64,000 bases of DNA, from NCBI GenBank assembly GCA_023399455.1, contig JAEWPN010000090.1, positions 15,947-79,946 of the forward strand, in the 5' to 3' direction. Of the stretch, positions 18,039 through 28,495 are shown piece by piece. The first letter of the stretch is position 1. Each line of letters opens with the position of its first letter. Position numbers and translations under genes: made by a program. Source of the DNA: Bacillota bacterium. GTDB taxonomy: Bacteria; Bacillota; Clostridia; Lachnospirales; Lachnospiraceae. Under the pieces are notes generated by a model, which ran no database searches, was not told the DNA's origin, and saw only the letters and a list, made by a program, of their open reading frames with translations.

Positions 18039-19644
18039 TGCCGTCGTTAGGCAGATCGTGAAGCTGCTTAAAATACAGCTTCTGCAATATATGGACATTA
18101 ATGAAGCGTTGCATTCGAAGGACAAAAAGAAGCGACACAGCTTATATTTTCTTTTGGGAACCTATATTTTTCTCGGTGCGATAATTGCCATTTATATGAG
18201 CGGAGGAGCCTATGGGCTATGCTTTTTAGGACTGCCGCAGATTGTTCCGGCATATCTGTTGTCCATAACCAGTATTTTAATTCTGGTGTTTACCATACTT
18301 AAGGCGGGAAGTATGCTGTTTCAGATCAAGAATTATGAAATGCTCATCGCTCTTCCGATAAGCCCTATGGCGATCGTTGTAAGCCGGTTTTTGAATATGT
18401 ATGCAGGAAGTCTCGTGCTGGCAGTACTGGCAATGCTTCCGGCAGGAATCATTTACGGAGTCTTTGTGAACGCATCGGCGGCATTTTATATCATATATGT
18501 GATCAGTATATTTCTAGTGCCTCTCGTTCCGCTGACTACAGCGTCTGTAATCGGAGCGGCGGTAACAGCGGTGGCCGCCAGAATGAAGCACAGGAACGCT
18601 TTGACGATTGTGACTTCGATGGCGTTAATAATCGGCGTTCTGTCATTGTCTTTCTATCCGGCGTTTCAGGCAGGAGCGATTACGGAGCAGCAGATGACGG
18701 ATTTCACATCGCTTCTTAGTTCTCAGATAAACAACTTATATCCCCTTGCCAATTTATATACGGAGGCCATTGTGACCGGAAGCCCCGCCTCGTTTGCAGG
18801 GTTTGCAGCAGTTTCCGTAGGAATTTTTGCGGTATTTGCGGGTGTGGTGCAGTGGAAATACGCATCCATATGCGCGGCGCTTATTACTCATGCGGCAAGA
18901 AAGAACTATGTACTGGGGAAGCAGCATAGAAGGAGTCCGATAGGAGCGATGTATATAAAAGAGATGAAGAGGTATTTTTCATCGTCTATTTATGTCATGA
19001 ATACAGCGATCGGTTATATTATGATGCTTTTGTTGGGAGTTGCCTTCTTGTTTGTCGGAAGAGACAAAGTGATGAATGCGATGGAAGTTGCAGAGGCAGC
19101 ACGGGATATAGCAGAAAAAATACTGCCCTTCATACTGGCCCTGATGGGAATGCTGGGGACCACCACTATCAGTGCGCTGTCTATGGAAGGAAAGCAGTGG
19201 TGGATTCCGAAATCTCTTCCGGTAAGCACGAAAGTGATACTCGACAGCAAAATACTTGTAAATCTCACCTTAGCCGTTCCCAGCTGTGCTATCGCTGCTG
19301 TGTTATGTGTGGCGGCGTTAGGATATCAGGGAATGAGCTCGGTGTGGATGTTTGTAATTCCTCTCATGTATTGCGTATTGGCTTCGGTGATGGGAATGGC
19401 GATAAATATAAAGTTTCCTCAGTTCCATTGGGATAACGAGACATCGGTAGTTAAGCAGGGGACAGCGATACTTGCGGGAATGGTACTGGAATTCATAGTT
19501 GCTATAGCAGGAGTAGTGCCGGTATTTTTTGTAAGTGGGGCCGCATACCATGTATTTATGGGTATAATAGCGATAGCCTTGCTGCTGATGGCGACAGTGA
19601 TTTATAAAAAAATAGTAAATTTTGACTTAAGAAAGCTGGATTAG
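18010..19644 (+). CDS. ABC transporter permease
   Basis: 544 aa polytopic membrane protein with about 12 hydrophobic segments (for example FLLGTYIFLGAIIAIYMSGG near residue 50), without an ATP-binding motif. The start at 18010 lies inside the ATPase gene, behind TGGAGGTGG. It looks like a large permease working with the coupled ATPase. The substrate cannot be deduced. Confidence 0.85.
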   Translation: MEEMQLRNSSAVVRQIVKLLKIQLLQYMDINEALHSKDKKKRHSLYFLLGTYIFLGAIIAIYMSGGAYGLCFLGLPQIVPAYLLSITSILILVFTILKAGSMLFQIKNYEMLIALPISPMAIVVSRFLNMYAGSLVLAVLAMLPAGIIYGVFVNASAAFYIIYVISIFLVPLVPLTTASVIGAAVTAVAARMKHRNALTIVTSMALIIGVLSLSFYPAFQAGAITEQQMTDFTSLLSSQINNLYPLANLYTEAIVTGSPASFAGFAAVSVGIFAVFAGVVQWKYASICAALITHAARKNYVLGKQHRRSPIGAMYIKEMKRYFSSSIYVMNTAIGYIMMLLLGVAFLFVGRDKVMNAMEVAEAARDIAEKILPFILALMGMLGTTTISALSMEGKQWWIPKSLPVSTKVILDSKILVNLTLAVPSCAIAAVLCVAALGYQGMSSVWMFVIPLMYCVLASVMGMAINIKFPQFHWDNETSVVKQGTAILAGMVLEFIVAIAGVVPVFFVSGAAYHVFMGIIAIALLLMATVIYKKIVNFDLRKLD

Positions 19645-19732
19645 GGTGTAAAAAAATTATATTAGTTGTATACTGTTAGGGGAAAAAGCGAAAATAATTA
19701 CGACAGATAAGAATCTGGTGAAAGAGGAATTT

Positions 19733-20626
19733 ATGATTGAAATTAATTGGAAAAAGATAGGAACGGAAGATGAAGAGATTATTCAAAGCTATTATGATAT
19801 GGAGCCGGTAAGAAACTGTGAATTCACTTTTGCGAACAATCTGTTATGGTCGCCTTTTTATAATATACGCTATGCGGTAGTGGAGGATATGCTCGTATTT
19901 ATCTCCGATGAGGCGGAGGTATCCATAAGCTGTCCGCTCGGTAAAGGAGACCTTGGGAAGGTAATCGACGTTCTTACTGAATATTTTAAAGAGAAGAACA
20001 AATCCTTCAAGCTGCATCTGGTATCGCCTTCGCAGTTTGAGAAATTAGATAAATTATATCCTGGAAGATTCAAGGTGGAGTACAACAGGGATACTGCGGA
20101 TTATGTCTACGAATCGGAGCGCCTGATTTCTCTTGCAGGGAAAAAGCTTCACGGAAAGCGTAATCACATCAACCGATTTAAGGAAGCTTATCCGGACTGG
20201 AGCTATGAGAGTATTACGGATGAAAACGTGGAAGAGTGTATCGCTATGGCTAAAGAATGGCGAATCCAGAACGGGTGCGAGGAAAAAGGCCCAATGCACA
20301 ACGAATTCTGCGTGACTCTGCATGCGCTTAAAGAAAGAGAAGCACTGATGCTAAAGGGCGGACTTATCCGGGCAGGCGGACGCGTGGTTGCATTTTCGTT
20401 AGGAGAGCCTTGTGGTAAGGATATGTTTGTAGTTCATATCGAAAAAGCGTTTGCCGACATTCAGGGAGCTTATCCTATTATTAATCAGCAATTCGTGTTG
20501 AATGAGGCGCAGGAATATCGATATATTAATAGAGAAGAGGATACGGGTGACGAGGGACTTCGGAAAGCAAAATTGTCTTATGATCCGGTATTCCTGATGG
20601 AAAAAGGACTTGTTACGGAAGTATAA
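19733..20626 (+). CDS. DUF2156-family protein (phosphatidylglycerol lysyltransferase C-terminal-like)
   Basis: 297 aa. The sequence matches the soluble DUF2156 domain (ANNLLWSPFYNIRYA, GKKLHGKRNHINRFKE, IEKAFADIQGAYPIINQQF). This is a GNAT-like fold also found as the transferase half of MprF. No membrane part is present, so it is the stand-alone form with unknown acceptor. The ATG at 19733 is chosen over the GTG at 19718 because AGAGGAA sits 5 bases before it. Confidence 0.85.
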   Translation: MIEINWKKIGTEDEEIIQSYYDMEPVRNCEFTFANNLLWSPFYNIRYAVVEDMLVFISDEAEVSISCPLGKGDLGKVIDVLTEYFKEKNKSFKLHLVSPSQFEKLDKLYPGRFKVEYNRDTADYVYESERLISLAGKKLHGKRNHINRFKEAYPDWSYESITDENVEECIAMAKEWRIQNGCEEKGPMHNEFCVTLHALKEREALMLKGGLIRAGGRVVAFSLGEPCGKDMFVVHIEKAFADIQGAYPIINQQFVLNEAQEYRYINREEDTGDEGLRKAKLSYDPVFLMEKGLVTEV

Positions 20627-20677
20627 GTGTGAAGCTCTGAAAATAAAAAGAATTAGGAAACATAGGAAAGCGTCATA

Positions 20678-21991
20678 ATGGATAAAATTAACAAGAATGC
20701 AGATATCGTGCATAAAATGCTGAAATTTATCGAAGAAAGCCCTACCTGCTTTCATGCGGTGGAAAATGTGCAGAAGCAATTAAAGAAGAATGGTTACCTC
20801 TCGATCAGTGAAAATGAAAAGTGGAAGCTTTCGGCAGGTGGAAAATATTATGTAAACAGAAATGATTCCGCGCTCATTGCCTTTCGGTTACCGGAGAAGG
20901 AGGTAAAGGGCTTTCATATGATAGCCTCTCACAGCGATTCTCCCTGCTTTAAGATAAAAGAAACGCCGGAAATCACGGTAGAGGAACAATATATAAAACT
21001 GAATACAGAGCCCTACGGCGGGATGATCATGGGGACTTGGCTGGACCGGCCGCTCTCCGTTGCCGGAAGGATAGTGGTATCGGAAAACGGAAGGCTGGTC
21101 AGTCGGACGGTGGCAGTGGACAGAGACCTGCTCATCATTCCCAACATGGCAATCCACATGAACCGGGATATAAATAAGGGCATGGAGTATAACGCGCAGA
21201 CGGATATGCTTCCGCTGTATGGAGGGATAGGGAGCAGGAATTCCTTCCGGGACCTGATCGCCGAGGCGGCAGGGGTGAAGTCCGAGGATATTTTGAGCAG
21301 CGATTTATTTTTGTATAATAGAGAAGCAGGTAGAATCTTAGGCGTTGAGGGAGAGTTCATCGCTGCCCCCAGACTGGATGACCTAGAGTGTGTCTATGCA
21401 TCCTTGCAGGCGATGCTCGATTCAAAGCCGGAGGAACATATAAATCTTATGATCGTATTCGATAACGAAGAAGTGGGAAGCATGACGAGGCAGGGAGCAG
21501 CATCTACTTTTCTTCAGGATACTCTACTGCGAATATGCGAAGCGCTGTCCCTGACTCAGGGCGATTATTGCAGACTGACGGCAGATAGCTTTATGATATC
21601 TGCAGACAATGCTCACGCGGTACATCCCAACCATCCGGAAAAAGCGGATCCAACTAACCGGCCTTATTTAAACGGCGGTATCGTCATCAAGTATCACGGA
21701 AGCCAGAAGTATACGACGGATGCGGTTTCAGCGGCGGTGATGAAGGATATTTGCAAACGTGCGGAAGTTCCCTTTCAAACCTATGCCAACCGCTCCGATA
21801 TAGCGGGCGGCTCTACGCTCGGGAATATTTCGGCGGCGCAGGTGCCGGTCAGCACGGTGGATATCGGTTTTGCGCAGCTTGCTATGCACTCTGCATATGA
21901 GACGGCGGGCAGCCGGGACGTGGAGGCTATGATAAAGGCACTTAGCTGTTTTTATGGCATGGGAAGTACGGGTATATTTGGTGATTTATGA
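20678..21991 (+). CDS. M18-family aminopeptidase
   Basis: 437 aa dizinc aminopeptidase. Metal and catalytic motifs are in place: SHSDSPCFK, APRLDDLECVYA, VFDNEEVGS, SADNAHAVHPNHPEK, and a C-terminal His in QLAMHSAYE. M18 enzymes remove acidic or neutral N-terminal residues from peptides in the cytoplasm. Encoded alone between a short spacer and a strong terminator. Confidence 0.93.
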   Translation: MDKINKNADIVHKMLKFIEESPTCFHAVENVQKQLKKNGYLSISENEKWKLSAGGKYYVNRNDSALIAFRLPEKEVKGFHMIASHSDSPCFKIKETPEITVEEQYIKLNTEPYGGMIMGTWLDRPLSVAGRIVVSENGRLVSRTVAVDRDLLIIPNMAIHMNRDINKGMEYNAQTDMLPLYGGIGSRNSFRDLIAEAAGVKSEDILSSDLFLYNREAGRILGVEGEFIAAPRLDDLECVYASLQAMLDSKPEEHINLMIVFDNEEVGSMTRQGAASTFLQDTLLRICEALSLTQGDYCRLTADSFMISADNAHAVHPNHPEKADPTNRPYLNGGIVIKYHGSQKYTTDAVSAAVMKDICKRAEVPFQTYANRSDIAGGSTLGNISAAQVPVSTVDIGFAQLAMHSAYETAGSRDVEAMIKALSCFYGMGSTGIFGDL

Positions 21992-21996
21992 TTTTA

Positions 21997-22038
21997 GATA
22001 ATCCCGAGCCTTATGGGGCAGGGATTATCCTTTTTTTT
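21997..22038 (+). terminator. Terminator after the aminopeptidase gene
   Basis: Perfect 9-bp stem GATAATCCC (21997-22005) with GGGATTATC (22021-22029), then eight T. Confidence 0.9.
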
Positions 22039-22058
22039 AGAAAGTGTAATACTTTTTA

Positions 22059-22087
22059 TTGACAAGTAGGCGATAAGAGAATAAAAT
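22059..22087 (+). promoter_or_regulatory. Promoter of the mod operon
   Basis: TTGACA at 22059-22064, 17-bp spacer, TAAAAT at 22082-22087. It lies just after the upstream terminator and gives a leader of about 215 nt before modA. Confidence 0.75.
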
Positions 22088-22149
22088 GTGTCTTAAAATT
22101 AAATTCAGTCATTTTTCATACTAATAAATCTTTTTCCATTTTGTTTTGC

Positions 22150-22218
22150 AATGGGGCAATATCCTATATCTGTAGGGGATTTGCTCCATTTTTTATATTT
22201 ATCCCTTCACAAATCCCC
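22150..22218 (+). promoter_or_regulatory. Terminator/antiterminator-like structure in the modA leader
   Basis: AATGGGGCAA (22150-22159) can pair with TTGCTCCATT (22181-22190), followed by TTTTTT: an intrinsic terminator inside the leader. GGGGATTTG (22175-22183), part of that stem, is also perfectly complementary to CAAATCCCC (22210-22218). The two pairings exclude each other. The rest of the 319-bp gap (21992-22310) holds only the upstream terminator, the mod promoter and the modA ribosome binding site. Confidence 0.6.
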
Positions 22219-22310
22219 AACAAATATAGCATAGAAATGTGGAATACCTTGATCAAGGCCATTCAGGCAAACTGTTATATATAAATAATAAAAATAGGAG
22301 GAGAGAAATT

Positions 22311-23255
22311 ATGAGAAGAAAAACAATGGCACTTTGGATGACAATGGTAATGACAGCAGCGCTGGTGACTGGATGCGGTGCATCTGGATCTGGGACGACC
22401 ACGGTAACAGAGGCAGAGAGTATCGCTGCGGCCGGGTCTGTAACAGAAGCAGAGACCGTTGAGGAAGACCCCGTTACGGAAGCAGAATCCAGCTCCGTTG
22501 AGGAGCCTTTAACAGAAGAAGACACCAGTACAGAGGCATCGGGCGAAGATGTGGAAATCTATGCGTTTATCGCCGCAAGCTTAAATAATACGATGGAGAA
22601 AATAAAAGAAAATTATGAGGCAGATCATCCGGGTGTGACCATCATTTACAATGCGGACAGCTCGGGGACTTTACAGAAGCAGATTGAAGAAGGGGCAGAG
22701 TGTGATGTATTCTTCTCAGCGGCGACTAAACAAATGCAGGCGCTGGAGGAAGGAGGCTATCTGGTGGACGGTTCCATAACAGATTTGCTTACCAATAAGA
22801 TTGTGCTGATCAAGCCTTCCGGCATGGAGACAAAAGTGACTGGATTTGATAATATCACTGAAGCATCCAGCCTTGCACTGGCCGGAGAGGATGTGCCGGT
22901 CGGCCAGTATGCCCGTCAGTTATTTACCAATCTGGGGATACTTGATCAGGTGATGGCAATGGAAATCAATGAAGGCGCTAATGTAACGGCAGTGCTTACC
23001 GCAGTGGCAGAGGGGAGTAATGAAGTTGGCGTCGTATATGCTACCGATGCGGCATCCATGGCCGATAAGGTAGAGATCATCGCTAAAGCAGATGACAGTC
23101 AGGTAGAACCGGCAGTTTATCCAATCGGTCTGGTAAAGAATGGAGAAGCTGATGATGCACAGATAAAGGCCGCAGATGAATTTAAGACCTATCTGATTAC
23201 AGATGAAATGCCTTTGACTTTGTTTGAAGAAGCCGGTTTTATAGTTACTGAGTAA
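22311..23255 (+). CDS. modA: Molybdate ABC transporter, substrate-binding lipoprotein
   Basis: 314 aa. A lipoprotein signal peptide ends in VTGC. It is followed by an acidic Thr/Glu-rich linker with TEAE repeats to about residue 85, then the periplasmic-binding domain starting YAFIAASLNNTMEKIKENY. The sequence (DSSGTLQKQIEEGAECDVFFSA, VPVGQYARQLF) matches ModA. It captures molybdate outside the cell for ModBC, and the setting next to nif supports molybdenum supply to nitrogenase. The ATG at 22311 has AGGAGGAG upstream; longer frames would precede the signal peptide. Confidence 0.92.
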   Translation: MRRKTMALWMTMVMTAALVTGCGASGSGTTTVTEAESIAAAGSVTEAETVEEDPVTEAESSSVEEPLTEEDTSTEASGEDVEIYAFIAASLNNTMEKIKENYEADHPGVTIIYNADSSGTLQKQIEEGAECDVFFSAATKQMQALEEGGYLVDGSITDLLTNKIVLIKPSGMETKVTGFDNITEASSLALAGEDVPVGQYARQLFTNLGILDQVMAMEINEGANVTAVLTAVAEGSNEVGVVYATDAASMADKVEIIAKADDSQVEPAVYPIGLVKNGEADDAQIKAADEFKTYLITDEMPLTLFEEAGFIVTE

Positions 23256-23291
23256 AAATATAAGATGAAACGAGTAAAGGGGGTGAAAATC

Positions 23292-23990
23292 ATGTTGGAA
23301 CTTGTACGGACCATAGATTGGAGTCCCCTTTTTATTTCCCTCAAGACCGGCATCGTATCAACGATTCTTGCATTTTTAATAGGAATTGGGGCTGCCAGGC
23401 TGATTATGAAGGTAAACAGCACCGCAAAGGCCGTCCTGGATGGCATTCTGACATTACCGTTGGTGCTGCCGCCTACGGTGGCCGGTTTTTTCCTGCTTTT
23501 GATATTCAGCTTAAGACGGCCGTTTGGTTCTTTTCTGTATACGAACTTTGACATTAAGATGGTACAGACCTGGCCGGGCTGTGTGATTGCGGCGTTTGTG
23601 ATCGCATTTCCGCTGATGTATCGGAATGCAAGGGCGGCATTCGAGCAGGTGGATATTAATATGATCTATGCGGGGCGCACGCTGGGACTTACCGAGAGCA
23701 CCATATTCTGGAAGGTGGTAGTTCCTATCGCAGGTCCGGGTCTGGCCTCAGGGACAGTTCTGGCATTTGCCAGGTCTATCGGAGAATATGGAGCTACAGC
23801 CATGCTGGCCGGAAATATCCTGGGAAAGACAAGGACGGTATCCGTAGCAATAGCGTCGGAAGTTGCTGCCGGAAACTGGGACGTGGCCGGGCTGTGGGTA
23901 TGTGTGATTGTCATCCTGTCATTTTTTGTCGTGACATTGATTAACTATATCTCTGGAAAAGGGATAAAGAATATGAACAGGTGGATGTAA
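23292..23990 (+). CDS. modB: Molybdate ABC transporter, permease
   Basis: 232 aa, five or so membrane helices, with the binding-protein-dependent permease loop ending AGPGLASGTVLAFARSIGEYGA, which contacts the ATPase. LPLVLPPTVAGFFLL is typical of ModB. The ATG at 23292 is chosen because AGGGGGTG lies 7 bases before it. It ends one base before modC. Confidence 0.92.
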   Translation: MLELVRTIDWSPLFISLKTGIVSTILAFLIGIGAARLIMKVNSTAKAVLDGILTLPLVLPPTVAGFFLLLIFSLRRPFGSFLYTNFDIKMVQTWPGCVIAAFVIAFPLMYRNARAAFEQVDINMIYAGRTLGLTESTIFWKVVVPIAGPGLASGTVLAFARSIGEYGATAMLAGNILGKTRTVSVAIASEVAAGNWDVAGLWVCVIVILSFFVVTLINYISGKGIKNMNRWM

Positions 23991-23991
23991 T

Positions 23992-25059
<1,068 letters not shown>

Positions 25060-25163
25060 AAGAGGGCCTTTCTATACCGAAATCGTCAGAAAACAACTCG
25101 GTACTGTTAAAAAATAGTGAAAATAGGATTCAAATGAGAAATTTTTTTGTTTATTGTGCAATA

Positions 25164-25192
25164 TTGAATTTAAGAAGGAAAAACAATATAGT
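25164..25192 (+). promoter_or_regulatory. Probable nif operon promoter
   Basis: TTGAAT at 25164-25169, 17-bp spacer, TATAGT at 25187-25192. The palindrome ATTGTGCAAT (25153-25162) sits directly upstream of the -35 box and may be a regulator site. There is no sigma-54 promoter, as expected for a Firmicute nif operon. Confidence 0.6.
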
Positions 25193-25205
25193 TAATACAT
25201 CCTAA

Positions 25206-26123
<918 letters not shown>

Positions 26124-26147
26124 ATTCCCTCAGGAAGGAGAATAGCT

Positions 26148-26471
26148 ATGTTATTAGTAAGAGCAATCGTAAGACCTGAAAAGTCAGGGTATGTAATGAA
26201 GGAAGCGGCAGAGGCAGGATTTCAGGCAGTAACAAAAATGGATGTATTTGGGCGGGGTAAGCAGAAAGGAATCCAGGTCGGAGAAATCTATTATGATGAA
26301 ATTCCAAAAGAAATGCTGATGTTTTTCTGTAATGATGAAGATAAGGATGATCTGGTCAAGGTGATTTTAAGAACGGCAAAAACAGGTGAAGGCAATTTCG
26401 GTGACGGACGTATCTTCATCTCCCCGGTAGAGGATGCTTATACTATCAGCAGCGGAAAACAGGGGTTATGA
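26148..26471 (+). CDS. nifI1: PII-like nitrogenase regulator NifI1
   Basis: 107 aa, GlnB/PII fold, with VFGRGKQKGIQVG as start of the T-loop region and GDGRIFISPVEDAYTI as C-terminal signature. NifI1 and NifI2 lie between nifH and nifD in methanogens and clostridia. There they bind 2-oxoglutarate and ATP/ADP and block nitrogenase post-translationally when ammonia appears. The position and pairing here are identical. Confidence 0.93.
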   Translation: MLLVRAIVRPEKSGYVMKEAAEAGFQAVTKMDVFGRGKQKGIQVGEIYYDEIPKEMLMFFCNDEDKDDLVKVILRTAKTGEGNFGDGRIFISPVEDAYTISSGKQGL

Positions 26472-26501
26472 GACGGTATTTCAGGAAAGAGGAGGAAGGC
26501 G

Positions 26502-26885
26502 ATGAAAGAAGTAATGGCGTTTATCCGTACCAACAAAGTAAATGCAACAAAAAAGGCTTTGGCGGAAGGCGGTTTTCCGGCATTCACCTGCAGACCGGTG
26601 CTTGGAAGAGGCAAGAAAAGTATCGACCCCGAGTTATTATCGATTGTAATGCAGAGTGGAGAACTGCCTCTTAACATGTCGGGCGAACATTTGACAGAGG
26701 CATTCCGGCTGATTCCAAAGAGATTTATTACATTGATCATGGAAGACAGTGAGGCACCAAAAGCTGTAGAAATCCTGATCAAGGCCAATCAAACGGGAAA
26801 TCCGGGAGACGGAAAAATATTTGTTCTTCCGATTAATGAAGCATATACGGTCAGAAGCGGCGAGAAGACGGTAGAAGCTTATTAG
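26502..26885 (+). CDS. nifI2: PII-like nitrogenase regulator NifI2
   Basis: 127 aa, second PII-like subunit. It has a longer T-loop insertion than NifI1 (about residues 37-70, SIDPELLSIVMQSGELPLN) and ends GDGKIFVLPINEAYTVRSGE. In methanogens the NifI1-NifI2 complex docks on NifDK. Its start has GGAGGAAGGCG. NifD begins 12 bases after its stop. Confidence 0.93.
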   Translation: MKEVMAFIRTNKVNATKKALAEGGFPAFTCRPVLGRGKKSIDPELLSIVMQSGELPLNMSGEHLTEAFRLIPKRFITLIMEDSEAPKAVEILIKANQTGNPGDGKIFVLPINEAYTVRSGEKTVEAY

Positions 26886-26896
26886 GAGGCGAAATC

Positions 26897-28495
26897 ATGG
26901 CAAAAGAAAGAGATGAATTATTAGATAAATACTCGGTGCGGGTATTCAAAAACAGAAAGAGTCATATCACCCAACTGGAATTCAGTGATGCTCCGGATGA
27001 GATTGCGGCCAATACCCGCGCGATTCCCGGCATTGTAACCGCCAGAGGCTGCTGCTATGCAGGCTGCAAGGGGGTGGTCGTGGGACCGATGAAGGATGCC
27101 GTCGTTATTACCCATGGACCTATCGGATGTGCCTTTTATTCGTGGGGCACCAGAAGGAATAAAGCGAAGTCTTCCTACGAGGGAGAACCTAATTTTATAC
27201 CGTATTCCTTCTGTACCGACATGAGGGCGCCGGATATCGTATTCGGCGGAGAAAAGAAGCTGGAGGCAGGAATTGATGAGATCATGCAGATGTTCAGCCC
27301 CAAGTGTATCTTTATCTGCTCAACCTGTCCCATTGGGTTGATCGGAGATGATGTGCAGGCGGTTGCGCGCCGGGTGGAAGAAAAATATGGGATAACGGCA
27401 GTGGGATATTCCTGTGAAGGTTATAAAGGCGTTTCCCAGTCGGCAGGACATCATATCGCGAACAACGGATTGATGCGCTATGTTATTGGGAAAGGTGAAA
27501 AAGCTCCAAAAACGAAGTATAGCATTAATATCCTGGGCGAATATAATATCGGCGGTGATGGCTGGGAGCAGGAGCGGGTCTTGAAGAAAATAGGGTATGA
27601 GGTAGTATCGGTATTTACCGGAGACGGTTCCTACGAAACTATGAAAAATGCCCATTTGGCAGATTTGAACCTGGTCATGTGCCACCGTTCCATTAATTAT
27701 ATCGCAGAAATGATGAAGACTAAATACGGTATCGACTGGCTGAAAGTGAACTTCATCGGTGTGGGAGCCACCTGCAAGTCACTTCGTATGATGGCTGAGT
27801 ATTTCAATGATCCGGAGCTGACGAAGCGGACAGAGGAAGTGATTGCAGAGGAGCTGGCAGAGATTCAGGAAGATATGGAATATTATAAGTCCAAACTGAA
27901 GGGCAAGACAGCCGGTATCTTCGTTGGAGGTTCCAGATCTCATCATTACCAGCTTCTGCTAAAAGATTTCGGGATAGATACTACCATCGCAGGATATGAG
28001 TTTGCACATAGGGATGACTATGAAGGCCGTGAGATTATTCCACAGATCAAAGCGGATGCCGATTCCAAGAACATCGAGGAAATCACCGTAGAGCGGGAAG
28101 AAGGATATAAGGACCGCTATACGGAGGAGGAACTGGCCGGAATGCGGGCAGCCGGAGTAGAGCTGGATACTTATGGCGGTATGATCAGGGACATGAAGAA
28201 AGGTCATATAGTGGTGGATGATTACAACATGTTTGAAACAGACCAGCTGATTGAGAAATATAAGCCTGATATTTTCTTTTCCGGCATCAAAGACAAATAT
28301 GCAATCCAGCATGGAGGAGTTGTATCCAGACAGATGCATTCCTATGATTATTCCGGTCCTTATGCGGGATTCCGGGGAGCTGTTATTTTTGGCAGAGATA
28401 TAACCATGAGTCTGTATACCAATGCATGGGCGCTGGTAACCCCTCCGTGGAAGACAGCACCGATGCTGGAAGGAAGTTTAGGAGGTGGAAAATAG
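26897..28495 (+). CDS. nifD: Nitrogenase molybdenum-iron protein alpha chain NifD
   Basis: 532 aa, the size of the Clostridium pasteurianum chain (533). It carries the extra loop of that type (about residues 370-430). P-cluster cysteines lie in RGCCYAGCKG, HGPIGCAFYSW and CSTCPIGLIGDDV. FeMo-cofactor ligands are the Cys of LNLVMCHRSINYI and the His of RQMHSYDYSGPY. Gln and His of VSQSAGHHIAN match the substrate-pocket residues. These point to a true Mo-nitrogenase rather than a paralogue. The last base of its TAG is the first base of the nifK GTG. Confidence 0.97.
   Translation: MAKERDELLDKYSVRVFKNRKSHITQLEFSDAPDEIAANTRAIPGIVTARGCCYAGCKGVVVGPMKDAVVITHGPIGCAFYSWGTRRNKAKSSYEGEPNFIPYSFCTDMRAPDIVFGGEKKLEAGIDEIMQMFSPKCIFICSTCPIGLIGDDVQAVARRVEEKYGITAVGYSCEGYKGVSQSAGHHIANNGLMRYVIGKGEKAPKTKYSINILGEYNIGGDGWEQERVLKKIGYEVVSVFTGDGSYETMKNAHLADLNLVMCHRSINYIAEMMKTKYGIDWLKVNFIGVGATCKSLRMMAEYFNDPELTKRTEEVIAEELAEIQEDMEYYKSKLKGKTAGIFVGGSRSHHYQLLLKDFGIDTTIAGYEFAHRDDYEGREIIPQIKADADSKNIEEITVEREEGYKDRYTEEELAGMRAAGVELDTYGGMIRDMKKGHIVVDDYNMFETDQLIEKYKPDIFFSGIKDKYAIQHGGVVSRQMHSYDYSGPYAGFRGAVIFGRDITMSLYTNAWALVTPPWKTAPMLEGSLGGGK

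Noticed and set aside
22088-22310. A Moco or tungsten-cofactor riboswitch before modA
   Set aside because: The leader is short and AT-rich and lacks the long multi-helix architecture of that RNA; only the switching hairpins can be supported.
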